The notes beneath the pieces were generated by a model that saw only the letters and a program-made list of their open reading frames with translations, made no database searches and was not told the DNA's origin. From Lingula anatina (taxonomy: Eukaryota; Brachiopoda; Lingulata; Lingulida; Lingulidae): DNA of 64,000 bases. Where the stretch lies: the NCBI RefSeq assembly GCF_001039355.2, contig NW_019775813.1:704272-768271 (forward strand), in the 5' to 3' direction. Positions 1 through 14,844 of this stretch are shown here, in pieces. Position 1 is the first letter of the stretch, and every line of letters begins with the position of its first letter. A program made the position numbers and the translations under genes.

Positions 1-395
1 ATTTTCTAGTGACCGAAAAATGCTGTCCCTAAACTTGTTCCGCTTTCTGTTTAGCAGTTTCTTGTATAATTTTTTCTTTTTGTTAATTTCTATTAGAAGA
101 TTTTCTTTACAGGGGTTATGTTTTACTGAACGTGCCTTCCTTTTAATGTCTCGAAATAGTTCCCTACAATCATTATCGTACCAGTGCTTACTTGTCTTTT
201 TACCTCTTTTCTTTTTACTGGGGATTTTCTTATGTAGACCTGCTTCCCTACCTAGTTCGTCTAGGGTTTTATTAAAATCAGACAGTCTAAGGTCAACCCC
301 TTCCATTGACGGATCATAGTGTTTATCTATAAAGGCTTTGAGAGTACCTGTTGACCGTTTTTGGGCCAGGTGGGTTTTCCAGCGCAAAACAAAAC
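1..395 (-). mobile_element. Non-LTR retrotransposon remnant (linker between endonuclease and reverse transcriptase)
   Basis: The minus strand is open from about 395 to the window edge. Read that way it gives a Lys/Arg-rich peptide that includes WKTHLAQKRS, then KHWYDNDCRELFRDIKRKAR. This is the pattern typical of the stretch between the endonuclease and reverse transcriptase domains of LINE-type ORF2 proteins (a Trp-[Phe/Tyr]-Asp-x-x-Cys core followed by basic helices). No reverse transcriptase motif is visible because the frame runs off the window at position 1. The piece lies about 600 bp upstream of the RAB7 promoter. The plus-strand ORF over the same bases is a shadow. Family assignment is by pattern only, and the LINE clade cannot be given. 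Confidence 0.5.
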
Positions 396-767
396 AAAAC
401 AAACAAACTATAGTTATTTCACAAACCAGTGTAGAATATGGCGTGTTAAGTCTTTTTCTCATTTCAGACCAGTGGAAACATGCATAATAAAGTTTAAGAA
501 ATGGAAGAATTAACACGATAACAACAAATGTAACGTTAACGTAACTTATTTTCCATAAATAATTTACTCACATTTTTTATGGAATTGCAGTGAATTATAT
601 GGTTCTTTGGCCCTTGCCCTCATGTTACTCAGCAACGATGGTATTTTTACTTGATTTATCACATGACGATAACGAATTTTGATTGGCAAATCTATCATTC
701 TTCTTTAACAAGTACATGTACTATGTAGAATAAATCTTCTTTCGATCGATCGTACTTATACATGTTG

Positions 768-774
768 CACGTGA
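768..774 (+). promoter_or_regulatory. M-box / E-box (CACGTGA) upstream of RAB7
   Basis: CACGTGA is the core recognised by MITF/TFE-family bHLH-ZIP factors. It lies about 220 bp upstream of the CRE and roughly 310 bp upstream of the likely first-exon donor of RAB7. TFEB-type regulation of lysosomal genes makes it plausible here, but a 7-bp match can occur by chance. Confidence 0.25.
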
Positions 775-988
775 TGTTTTGTTTACTTCATTTATAAACC
801 CAATTACAAAGGAAACCAAAAACTGGGTGAGGTATTTTTGTGGATTATTTCTTAACCAACTGTGACCAGGTAGACATGCAGTTATTTTTATTTGACTTAC
901 TACTGTTTGGTGCCCAATTTCGATGACTCAAATCCACCGTCAAATGTGTCACAGGGCGCTGCCATATTTCAGTTCACAATGAGGCGCA

Positions 989-1024
989 TGACGTCACTCT
1001 GGTCACGAGAACGACCGCCATATT
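989..1024 (+). promoter_or_regulatory. RAB7 core promoter: palindromic CRE plus YY1-like site
   Basis: A perfect CRE (TGACGTCA, 989-996) is followed 18 bp later by CCGCCATATT (1015-1024), which fits the YY1 consensus CCGCCATNTT. YY1 sites of this type commonly mark TATA-less housekeeping promoters just downstream of the start of transcription. A good 5' splice donor (TTTG then GTGAGT, break after 1084) follows, suggesting a non-coding first exon of RAB7 covering roughly 1000-1084. The transcription start is inferred, not seen. Confidence 0.5.
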
Positions 1025-2977
1025 GGAGGTGGAAAAATTGCAGTAGCATCGGAAGAACATTTTTGTAAAAATATCGCAATTTTGGTGAGTTGACAGGTTT
1101 TCAGGTAATGATGAGAAGATCAGATAATAACTGTTAGTTTATGAATGTCTGTTTTTAAAATGATTGTGGCAGCATTGGTGTAATTACGAACTTGCTGCGT
1201 TTTTGTTTTGTTTGGCGATTCATTTTATTCGTTCTCTGATTCGATGTCTTTCACTTCATTGAAATGTTACCTAACAAACAGTTGAATGATGGTTGGAAGG
1301 TTTTAGTTTTAGTAAAACATATTGTTAATTTGACTTTATGAACAATAGAACTGTCAAGAATAAGAATGAAGTATTCGTGGCATAGTCGTAAATACTTTTT
1401 TGTGCTCGTGTAAAGTGATTTCCTGGTTTTTTCATTTGTTTTGGTTTTGTTGATTTGATAAGTGTACTTGTTATATAGTATGAATTGCTCCAGTTTTGAG
1501 ATATTTGTCCTCCTTTTGTAACTGAAATGTGATCTGTATCTGGACTTATATAGGTCATTGATAAATATGAGTTCAGAGGGGAGTTGTTTGCCACACATGA
1601 TATTACACGAAAAGTGTCACTGCCTGAAATATGGATCTTCTTTTCACCTTGTTGAAAATGATCAACATATGAAATTGATTGGTTTGATTAACAGTAGTCA
1701 ATAAGTCTCACTCTCCAGACAATTTTGACACAAAGTGTGTACCTTTGCCCTTTGTTTCTATCAGATTTTGGTCTGATAAATGGTTTGTAATTTAGGCCAG
1801 TGGTATCAATTTGTGTGTAATTATGCAAGATGCTATGTGAAAAAAAAAACATATTAGTCACAGAAACAGCATCCCTAGTGTTAATGGTCTGTTGTAAAAT
1901 CAGCCTACCAGTAGATTTAAAATGTAATCTATTTCCTTTGAAATGTTATAAACCCTGAGGTAGAAACTTTCATGGAAAAAATGCTTTAGCATAGGAACAG
2001 GTGCATTTTGATGTGGCAAACAAAAGAATTTCATTCCAGTCTTGGTAGTTCCCCCTTGACAGCAACTTCAGAATATATCACACTTGGCTTGATGAATTGT
2101 ACTCATATTCCTCTGACCTGTCTTAATACCCAAGGATAGTTGGCCAATGGTTATTTCTAATGTATGCTTTGAGAAAGAGAGGGGGGTGAATTGAGGGATA
2201 AAACAGATGGCAGATTAAAATACCTAAAGAGAAGTGTATTTTCCATCAAACAATTGTATAAGTGATCTACAAAATTTCAGACTTCAGTCATCTTTAATTA
2301 CTATACCAAGTTTTAATCTTTTTCACAAATCACCTGCATTAAGATTGGCCTCTGGAGTTCCAAGTATACGGGTTCTTATCTGCATATGGTAGTGTTTTTT
2401 TATGAGAGTTCTCTTGTTTTTGATATTTGAGCAGATTTTAATCTCTTTTGTTCTGGAAAAAAACATAAATGTCAGATTGAGGTTGTGATAAGATTTACAT
2501 TTTATGAGAACTTCTTGCAGGTCACCACCTTGCTTACTAGTATGCACCGGACTTTAGCCCTCATCCAGTACCTCTTTTAAAAAAGTCATTTCAACCAATC
2601 ACCCAAATGAAAATTGTGTGTCCTATGAAATTGTGAAAAGACAAAGGTTTTCTGGTAGAAATACACCTCTCACTTGCCATGTGCAGTTGTTTATGATTAA
2701 ACTAAGTTACTTGCTGGAATACTAGAACCGTTTCCTGATCTGTCTGCGTCTTGGACAACAGCATATAGAAGTGAATGTCTGGTATCAGGTTACTTATATT
2801 AATCATGTCTGCATTTTAATAATAAGTATTATGACAGGTGCTGCCACACTACACCAGAAGTTTGAGATGACCTTTTTTTCCTTATGCTAAGCAGCTTGGA
2901 GAGTGGCAGATACATTTTACGCTATATCCTGAATGTTGTATAACACATCTTTTTTTATTGTTGCAGTAATTTTCACC

Positions 2978-6143
<3,166 letters not shown>

Positions 6144-6258
6144 TGGAAGCCAAGGACCTATGAGCTTGGAATTCTGGGAATGCATCATTGTTATACTCTT
6201 TTTGTAAGAGCAACTCATCTAGAAAACGTAATATATTTCCTAGGAGGAATTTACAGTT

Positions 6259-7960
6259 AAAAAAAAAAAAAAAAAAAAAACTCGCTCCTGATGCCAAAAT
6301 AAAACAACTGGCTCAATTTGTCAGTCACTCCAGTTGTGTAACAAAATGAATTATCACCGTTTCATCATATCAGAGTATAAAAAGGGATATTTTTGGTGCA
6401 TGAGATGGATTGGACTATCTTGCAAACTCTGAACAAAGCTCCTATCTTTATTGAATTGGTACTATATTGAGAAAGAAAAAAGATATTCATAAATGTCATC
6501 AAAACTCATGAGATCACTGAATCTTTATTATCAATGTAAATCTAAGAAAAATAAACACGATTCCTATTTACTTAAGTGTAGGTTAGGACCAAACAAAAGA
6601 TCAGGAGTTCATTTTCTCTGAAAATTCTCTGTAATCATGCAAATCTGATCTTCATGACATATGAGGATGGCATTACGGTGGTTCATGCATTCTCATTCTA
6701 TACTGCAGAAAGGGGGTTGGGAGAGATTCGTGTATTTAATCGGGGAACACGCCTGTAAAATAATGGGGGGATTCAGGGAGAGTAAGAAATGGAAATGAAC
6801 AAAAAAAAAAAAAAAGAAGTGTCGATCTTGGGTGATATTTGGACAGTATGATTGGAGAGAGGTGTTAAGGTTCACCAGTTTCTCCATAGGGGTCAAAGTT
6901 TGGGAGGCTAAACCAATGTTAAGTAAGCAGTCAGTGAGTGATGGTGTGCGTAAGTACAGTGTCACCCGATGTACGACTATTCTTTGTTCTCTCACGAGGA
7001 AAATAATTATTAGGATCTGACATTTCACGACCAATTTTGACCATTGTACAAGGAATGTGAAAATGACACTCAAAAGACGATGAGGAGAGTGGTGATATTT
7101 TTGTATGATATTTGAAAGAAAAAAATTAATAATCTATTAATGTACAGGAACCTGATGGTATTTGATTAATGGTTATTAGTGCTGCCAGAGACCTGGTGGC
7201 ACTAGCAGGTTGGGAGCCTATAGTGCAAGGAGACACATATATACTATCTATATATATATACATATATATACATGCAATCAATGTGACACCTTGTATAATG
7301 CGACGCAGAGGTGCACCTTGTACCCAGGTATTGAATGGGTCACACATAGCCCTGTATATATGCTGTACGTGGCATAGGCTACCTCACATGATAAGATGCA
7401 ACAGCAACAGGAAGGTTATCATCAATGTAGGTCAGATCAATAATATGTGTAATGCCATACCTATCAAATAGTGTAGTTAAGGGAAGAGAATGCCACAGCA
7501 GTTAAAATACTATAGGTAGAATTAATGCCAATTATTATTGATTGTACAGATGGAGGATTTTGTGTAAATACAGCAGTAAGCATGCAGTGCAAATTGTCTG
7601 AAAACTGGCAACATGGTCATCTTTTTGATGTATTTTATTGCTACAAATTATGCTATATTCAGGATGAAGAAACTGATTCTGAGACTTCTCTTTTACGTGC
7701 ATGTTAAAAATGAAGTAAAACCTACTGAAACTTAGTCACGATGGGGTAAAGGTAATTTTCTTTATACAAAAAAAAAAAGCTTTGGTGCTTCTCGATATTT
7801 TACCAAACAAATCTTTTACATCATTTAGTTCTGACTCTTAAATTTGCTGCAAACAACTTGCATTTTCTTACTGTCAAAGAATCTTGTAAAAAGTGTGAAA
7901 TGAATCGCATGCATGATTGTATGATTTCATTTATAACTGATGTACCATGTGGAAAATAAA
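6259..7960 (+). other. RAB7 3' UTR candidates: A22 tract and AATAAA signals
   Basis: After the stop at 6143 there is a run of 22 A (6259-6280) and then AATAAA at 6298-6303, 6550-6555 and 7955-7960. Any of these could end the transcript. No ORF in 6,150-8,930 resembles a gene. Confidence 0.4.
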
Positions 7961-8931
7961 ATGTTAAGATGAACCTGATGATTTGTTGTCCTAACCCTCT
8001 CTAGAAACCCGTCTGCCATTACATGATAAAACTGATGATGCTTTATAACTTCTAAGCAAAAGTGTTCTGTGTTAATGTCGATTTGGTATCCCTAACCTAG
8101 CTGGTGGCACGTATTCGCTATAGGCGGTGATGCCTCTCCAATCCTCTAGTTTCACAATTTCTCGTTCACTATACTTTGACCTTATGGTGGTGTGATGTGA
8201 ATTTTTTTCTAGTTGTAATAGTACCCCGTTAGTAGTGGTGCTTAGAGCGGAAGTATTGATGGGGACTGTAAAAAAATGATAATAACCCCTTTGTGTAACA
8301 TCTCAGATGTAATGTAGACAGGTATTTCTGACTGCCAGTTGAAGTTTTCAACATACTTCCTCTTTCAGTGATAACAAAGGGGTCTTTTACGCAACACAGA
8401 TAAGTGGGCAATCCATATATACATTGTAAGAGATGGATGATATCGTCTTTAAAATATGAAACTGGTAGCGAAATAAAAGTATTTGGTGAATTTCATGTGA
8501 GTTAATTTTCACGCCCAGCAGCTGCAGTCATTTTCAGTCATGATTACCTGAGTAAACATGTTACTTGACTAGCAGAACAATATTTTAAAAGAAGTCACCA
8601 TTAAAGGTAAAATCATCACATTGAAAATACAGTCCATTTCTTCCAGACCCCGTGATCCTTTTTACAAAAGATAAAGATAAATGTATAAATAAACAATTTA
8701 TTCATCCATGATGAAAAGAGCTGATGAAAAGAACAAATGTGGACCAAGCAATAAAAACAAAGAATTAACTATTAATTACACAAACTGTATCTATTATGCA
8801 TATGCAATGTTGAGTACAAGCAATGAAGAGATCTAGATGAAAGTCCCGTCTCCTTTCGTTTTCTCACATAAACCCGTCTTGTCTCGTGGCGCCATCTAGC
8901 GATACGGAAGAATAAAAATAAATGCTCCATC
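7961..8931. other. Intergenic RAB7-TEX264; compact TEX264 promoter
   Basis: No coding sequence is recognised. Immediately before the TEX264 start, 8888-8908 holds GGCGCCATCTAGCG and ACGGAAGA (an ETS-like GGAA core), consistent with a TATA-less promoter and a very short 5' UTR. Confidence 0.3.
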
Positions 8932-10921
8932 ATGTCGACGGAAATGCTACTCCTCTATGGACTTTTCTGTCTCATAGTGGCAATCCTGCTGACTGTGCTA
9001 GGATTCTTAGTTTATTCCGGACTGTTTGCAGACATTGTAGTTGGTGCAGGACCCCCTCCAGTCGGGAAGCTGTACGTGGCCTATAAATTTGGGAAAGGAT
9101 CGTACAAAGACGCAGGGTACCTGTTCACCGAGGCAGTCAGTATCGTGGCTGATCTGCGCTGTATAGGGGTTTATTATGACGACCCAGATGAGGTAAGCAC
9201 GGTAGAGTACGAACCTCAGGTGGCTTTGAACTCTTTAAAAGCGAAGGCAGGGGTTTAGAACTAACACTGTCACCTGTCTCCATATTCTGAAAGTGAAAAT
9301 GACGGTGCATTATATTTTAACCGCGCGTACATGTACATAAAGATCTGCGGTTCCAACTTATTGTACATTGTAGTATACATGCAAGCCCAGGCCCGTAGCA
9401 TATAATGTGTGCGCAGTGTCACGAAATATAATACATGAAACCAAATTAATTTGTGCTCAGAATCTACACCCAAATAAGTGGCAATGGCAAACTTAATTGA
9501 TAAAATTCTGTTACAATAAAATATTTCCACAATTGCCAGCTATACATGTATATCAGACTTTTAGCCCAGGAAGGGGGGGGGGAGGGTCCAACGAAATGAC
9601 CTTCATGCCAGGAAGAGTTCCACTTTGGGTAAATTTTGATCTATGTACACGTAGGTTCCATGGTAATAGGTCCACCCCCCCCCCCCACCCCCACCCCTTT
9701 GCAATTGCTTGCCTGAGTTTACTATAATCTTTTCTTTATGTAAAATTGTGTACTTTTAAAACGTTCTTTATTACATATCTCAGGTAGGATTGGGAGAGCA
9801 GAGGTATGTGGTGGGCAGTATTCTGGCAGAAGGGGACAAGGAGCCGGACCCAGCACAGAAAGAAGAATATCAGAGACGTGGCTATAAGTTCCATACTTTT
9901 CCTGCTGTCACAAATGTGGTCAAGACAAAATTTCCTTATAATACAGCCATATCTATACTTGTAGCTATAAAAAGGGTGTACCCAGTCTTGGGGCAGTATG
10001 TAAAGGTAACTAAAAGAGAGGCGCATTTACAATTTATTTGTGATTTGCTTCACTTAGTGTAATATTACCTAGAGTCAGTAGACTTCCATAAAGTTTGCAA
10101 ATCTGTAAGGAGCTAATATAATCAGTGTTGATTTATTCAAAACCAAAATCTGTTAAAATTAGATCATTTTGACTCGAATGATCTAGAAGTTGCACTTTTA
10201 CTCAATCCATGTAGTGATCAAGAATATTTCAGTGAATAAAAACAAAAGTTTGTTTGTGGCCTTTGGAGAATTAATGATATACAAAATTAAACCGCTAGTT
10301 GGTGTTTATTTGATAACGAGGATATTTTAATTGCGGAGTTAAATATATCTTGGGGCACACAATACAGTGGTGGCCCCGTATCCTGATATTATTTTAATAT
10401 TAAAATTGTAATTTTTGCAGGAGAAAAGGCTGTGTGCCCATCCTTTTGTGGAGATATATGACGGCTTCACTATTCACTTCATGGCCCCTCTTGCCAAACA
10501 GGATGAATTTTACGTCCCCGAGGCCCACGGCCACACCCATCAGGAGGGCCCTGCCCATCTCAAAGACTCACCAAAACACAAGAAAACCGCCGACCAAAGA
10601 GAAGACGAAAGCCAGCCAGTTAAAGTGCGCAGAAGTAAGAGGAGTGGATCACCTTCAAGATCACTTGATAAAACTCCGGAGCTGTCCACCAATGAGGAAG
10701 ATTCAGGAATCACTTCAGCCAACATCAGCGGCACCAGTGCAGGTGGAGATTCCGCAGAGGCCGAGCAGAGCTGTAACCTCGACTCCACCGGGGGAACGAG
10801 TTTTATCTCAGACGTCACGACGTGTACGGAGGAGGATTCTGTTGTGTCTGGAACAGTGACTGGGGACTCCTCGGCTGAGAGCACGTCCTCGTTTGAAGAA
10901 GTCAGCAAAGATGATATTTAG
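8932..10921 (+). CDS. TEX264: TEX264 orthologue, ER-phagy receptor
   Basis: Exons 8932-9192, 9784-10005 and 10421-10921, all phase 0, give 327 residues (human 313). The N terminus is one hydrophobic helix (about residues 5-31) that anchors the protein in the ER. It is followed by the GyrI-like/SOUL-type domain with the family signatures VAYKF, GYLFTE, YYDDP, VGSIL, FPA, FPY and FYVPE. The C-terminal part (about 195-327) is Ser/Glu-rich and probably disordered. It ends with SSFEEV (F319-V322), matching the LC3-interacting region of human TEX264 (SSFEEL). Mammalian TEX264 binds LC3/GABARAP at three-way ER junctions and delivers ER to autophagosomes, and it also works with p97 in repair of protein-DNA crosslinks. 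I could not place the p97-binding SHP box. Start choice: the first ATG, which gives the membrane anchor. Confidence 0.93.
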
Positions 10922-11179
10922 ATTTAAAGTGGCTGGTGATTACAATGTTAAGTTAACTGGTCATAATATTTATGTTATATAAATATGTGTATGTACATGT
11001 GTGGGTGTCTGGTTAAAACTTTGACATATTAATGGCATATACTGTGGTACATGTATTATGTTTTGTGTAACTTTATCCTAGATTGTGTTGTAGTCATAAA
11101 AGAGGAATTATAAAAGAGGTCACTCTTAAATTGACTTAATTTAGAACCGCATGTGTATAAACTCCATACCAACATACCC

Positions 11180-11305
11180 TCTACCAGGGCCACAGATTGA
11201 TTTTTTGCTAGATTTTCACGTATATGTCTCTGGCTAATTCATGGCACATATCTCCACTGTGAGTTGAAGAAAGGTGCACATTATTAATCTGTGACCCTGG
11301 TAGAC
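11180..11305. mobile_element. Short foldback element in TEX264 3' flank
   Basis: TCTACCAGGGCCACAGATTGA at the left (11180-11200) is mirrored by TAATCTGTGACCCTGGTAGA at the right (11286-11305), enclosing about 85 bp. It is a MITE-like hairpin that may lie in the TEX264 3' UTR. The nearest clear AATAAA is at 12085-12090. Confidence 0.55.
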
Positions 11306-12710
11306 ATTACCAATAAGCTGCCAGGGGAGATCTGATTATCTGGTGAGATTACAAGGTATATTATACCTGAGAAAACCAACCTTAAACCTAACATGGACTT
11401 ATAAGTTATTGTCACAGTACTTAATTGCTTAATCAGTGATTTAGTAGTTGGAGGCAGATTGAGGTTGCTTTATTTTTGTTTTGAGGGTGGGGTTACTTAG
11501 TCCTAAAAATCAGGTTATCAAGACTACATACTACTTAGATTTGGTTTAAACAAGCTAAGATCTGATATTAGACAGCTACTTACAAGTAAGAAAGTCAGCT
11601 ATCTGTATCCCTGTGGTCAGGGGTTTCCCCAGGATTTGAGGAACAGGGAGTCCAAAATGTGAATCTGTAATTTGGTCATTGATTTACTGGTCCAACCCAA
11701 GCCAGCCCAACCAACATACCCAAAAATTGTCTACACTGTACAGTTGTCCTTGAGAGTAAAGGCCATCGTTTGAGGCCAGTGTCCATCCAAATGACGACTG
11801 GATGGCGCTCTGGGGAAATCCTTGCCTGTATTATATGTTTATTCTCAGGAGAGGCGGACTGTCTCCTCAGCCTGCTGACATTGCCCTGTCAAACAGTTCT
11901 TTAACTACTGCTGCATTCCTTTCATTTATTTAACATGTCACTGATTAACATGTCAGCATTGATATCTTGTGTATCAACTAAAATTGAATGAAATTTTATT
12001 TAAAATGTTATAGGACTTTAATTGTCTTTTTTTTTTCTCATCATGACAGTGATTGTTCTAGCGGGTGCTATTGAAAAGGTTCACAATAAATGTTATATCA
12101 GTGTGAAGCATTCCGTTTGTTTTTTTTTTTTTCCTTTTGAAACATTTTATGACAGCATCTACGTCTGTTTGCTTCATGTCATACACAAAATGTTTGCCGT
12201 AAAGGAGAATTCTTGATTAACGGTCTATTTCGTGCCTGGGAAGTTTATTTGATCATTTATATAATTTCCAACATTCTGAAAAAAATGTCTAGACAGTGTT
12301 TGCTTTCACAGAAGTCACTGTGAGTTGATAGCAGTGAACTATAACGTAAAAAATTAAAATGAAGCAATTCTTCTTTTGTTGTTCTCAACAGTCTATTTTT
12401 AAGAAAAGTTTAAGTAAAGGTATAGCTAGCAAAAATATTCATATCTCAAAAGTGATGTTCATTTCTTGGTTAATGCATCAAATTCTTCTATCCGTGTCTA
12501 CTTTTCGGGGTAAAAACTCGACGCATTCAGCGTTATCTATATTGTTAAACATTCATATCCATTGCTTTCAAGGGTAATTTTGTTATGAAAACAATAAGCT
12601 AAACCATGGATCAACACAATTAAGAGAATGTTATGTCAGAAGACCCGAGATTCAGGTGTTTTAAAACTGCTTTAAGCCGCTGTCAGAAATGACATTTGTG
12701 ACTGCTGCCA
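11306..12710. other. Non-coding 3' flank of TEX264
   Basis: AT-rich, with an AATAAA at 12085-12090 that could end a long TEX264 transcript. The ORFs at 12022-12216 and 12359-12577 have no recognisable family and T-run-derived Phe stretches, so I do not call them. Confidence 0.3.
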
Positions 12711-12770
12711 TTTTTTATGTACAGACACAGATGTGTCTGTACATATAGCCATCTTCTACGTCTGTCGTTG
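12711..12770 (-). mobile_element. End fragment of palindrome-ended repeat family (HINE-like)
   Basis: A 12-bp arm TGTACAGACACA, a 2-bp spacer and the mirror arm TGTGTCTGTACA occupy 12718-12743. The following 27 bp (ATAGCCATC ... CGTCTGTCGTTG) match, in reverse orientation, the DNA flanking the same palindrome at 53,259 and 55,806. The match stops at an N (12771), where gypsy sequence begins. Confidence 0.7.
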
Positions 12771-12775
12771 NCTNT

Positions 12776-14267
12776 ACATCATATTTATGTCCCCAAAGGA
12801 AGGAAATCACCCCACTCAGAAGGTTATTTGCAACTTGTTATTCCCGACAAGTTGAAGTACAAAGTTTTGTCTAGTTTACACGATGATATCACAATCGGTC
12901 ATGGGGGCATTCAGAAAACATACTTAGCATTGCGGATGAAGTACTTTTGGAAAGGTCAATTCGCAGATGTGGTCGATTACGTGCGTTCTTGTGTTGAATG
13001 CTTGACAAAGAAAAACCCTCCAAAAGATTTCAGGGCTCCGTTGTTACCTTTGCCCGTGGAAGGTAGCTTTGATAGATTGTCTGTTGACTGCATAACATCT
13101 CTGCCAGTTACGAGTCGAGGGAATAAGAATTTGGTTACATTCATAGACAGTTTAACTGGATGGCCAGAAGCATTCCCGGTACCCGATATTACAGCACCTA
13201 CCATTGCAAGATTGCTTTTTGATGAGATAATATGTAGGCATGGGGTACCCAAAACTTTGTTAAGTGATAGAGGCAGTAATTTCCTCTCAGACATAGTGAT
13301 GGAGTTATGCAAATACACAGACATGTCAAAAATTCAAACCAGTTCGTACCATCCCATGACAAACGGTCAAGTAGAGAGATTAAACGGGTTGATTATGAAA
13401 ACATTATCAAATTATGTTTCAAAGAATCAAAAAGATTGGGATTTATTTGTTAACTCAGCTCTGATGGGTATACGAGTTACACCTAACGCGAGCTCTATGA
13501 TGAGTCCATTTTTCCTGTTATATGGCAAAGAGGCACGTTTACCAATTGATGTAGCTCTTCTGTCCCCAGTGATAAAATCTCCATCAATGAACTATCACAT
13601 TCAAAATTTGATAAAGAAATTGAGTGTGGCTCAAGAGATAGCCCATGAGAATATAGAACAAGCAAAAGAGAGAATGAAAAGATTGTATGATAGGAAAGCT
13701 CAAGATGTAAAATATCAAATAGGCGATCGTGTATTCGTTTATAATCCAGCGGTCCCGAAGGGATGCACCAAAAAGTTAGCACGACTTTATCATGGCCCAT
13801 TCACTATCATAGATATGCCGACACCTGTTAATGTAAAATTAAGCCGTGTGTCAGACAATCATGTAGTGAAAACTCTTGTCCATGTGAATCGTTTGAAAAT
13901 GGGGTACGACAGGAAAATGAGACCGCCAGATACTGAAATTCCCGATTTAAATAATGGTGACGATACACAATTACAAGAAGAAGATTTCCCAAGTGATAGT
14001 TTTATCACGGAGCCGGAAAATGAAGTACAACAAGAGAATGAGGCTGGAGGACAAGTTGATTTGTCCCAGACCACTGATGAACTATTTGAAGTAGAAAAAG
14101 TCTTACGTGGTCGAGTGCGGAAAAACGGTGAAACACAATACCTCATTAAGTGGAAAGGGTTTCCTCAAAGTCAGAATACTTGGGAACCCGTTGAAAATCT
14201 CAATAAAGCCACATTGGATTACATTAAAGAGAATAATATTAAAGTGACGGGAAAGATAATTAAGTAA
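12776..14267 (+). CDS. Ty3/gypsy-type integrase with C-terminal chromodomain (5'-truncated pol)
   Basis: An uninterrupted frame encodes the 3' part of a gypsy-type polyprotein. Residue numbers count from the ATG at 12717, but the first ~20 codons belong to the neighbouring repeat. Visible are the HHCC zinc-binding domain (H55, H62, C92, C95) and the integrase catalytic triad D124, D184 and E220 with a 35-residue D-E spacing. A GPY/F-like segment (about 355-395) and a chromodomain with aromatic residues (about 457-505: [19 protein letters not shown]) follow. The chromodomain of such elements directs integration to modified chromatin. Gag, protease, reverse transcriptase and RNase H are absent: the frame begins at the ambiguous bases 12771/12774. 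This looks like a misjoin or truncation rather than a complete element, but the remaining part has no stops, suggesting a young copy. Confidence 0.9.
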
Positions 14268-14544
14268 GGGGTGTGTCAATGAAAGAGAACACGCCCGTTT
14301 AAAAATTGATATACAGACGCGACTCGAAATAATACGTCATACGACTGACGACTCAAGGGGTGTAGCATGTGGCAAACTTGATTTCTATTGGATACGGCTA
14401 AATATCGTATCTAAGGTTCATCTTAATTACACATAAGGAAATACTTAATTGACGCGGGACATTTTTGCCATTTATTTTAAGCGAATGAAAGTAACGATTA
14501 AGAAGTACAACAAAATTGTAGGCCAGGCGCATTGATAACTAAAT

Positions 14545-14844
14545 ATGGATGAATATAATATACTCAATATCATGATAGAGGATACACACACTTGGACTCG
14601 GGCGTGGATAGAACAACCAAATTCTTTGTATCATCTTTCAATACAGCAATTGAGCACTGGACTTTCCAGTTTTAAGGAATCTCAGTACGCAATCCAGTTG
14701 GGAAAGTTATTGAGAGAAAACATTTTGATTGAGTTAGGAAAAGACTGGATTATTGGAAATTTAAATGACTACAAAGATCAGCTAACAAAGGAGGAGTGTG
14801 TAGATTTACTTGACTACCTCAAGGAAAAATTATACCATATTTAA
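14545..14844 (+). CDS. Small unknown ORF downstream of gypsy integrase (99 aa)
   Basis: It starts at an ATG 277 nt after the chromodomain stop, in the same orientation. The product is 99 residues with protein-like composition (many Ile/Leu/Glu/Lys, two Trp near the N terminus, Trp-Ile near residue 68), is predicted helical, and has no signal or membrane segment. I recognise no family. It could be an accessory ORF of the retroelement, part of its 3' non-coding region, or chance. Confidence 0.3.
   Translation: MDEYNILNIMIEDTHTWTRAWIEQPNSLYHLSIQQLSTGLSSFKESQYAIQLGKLLRENILIELGKDWIIGNLNDYKDQLTKEECVDLLDYLKEKLYHI

Noticed and set aside
20-319. 99-codon plus-strand ORF
   Set aside because: Shadow of the minus-strand retrotransposon frame, which has the sensible composition.
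7169-7471. 100-codon ORF with TATATA-derived Tyr/Ile repeats
   Set aside because: Low complexity from a TA microsatellite.
10434-10908. Overlapping ORFs on both strands in TEX264 exon 3
   Set aside because: Shadows of the TEX264 frame, which continues the conserved domain and ends with the LIR.
12717-12775. Start of the gypsy frame at the ATG at 12717
   Set aside because: These bases belong to the palindrome-ended repeat and include two Ns. The homologous protein begins after them.
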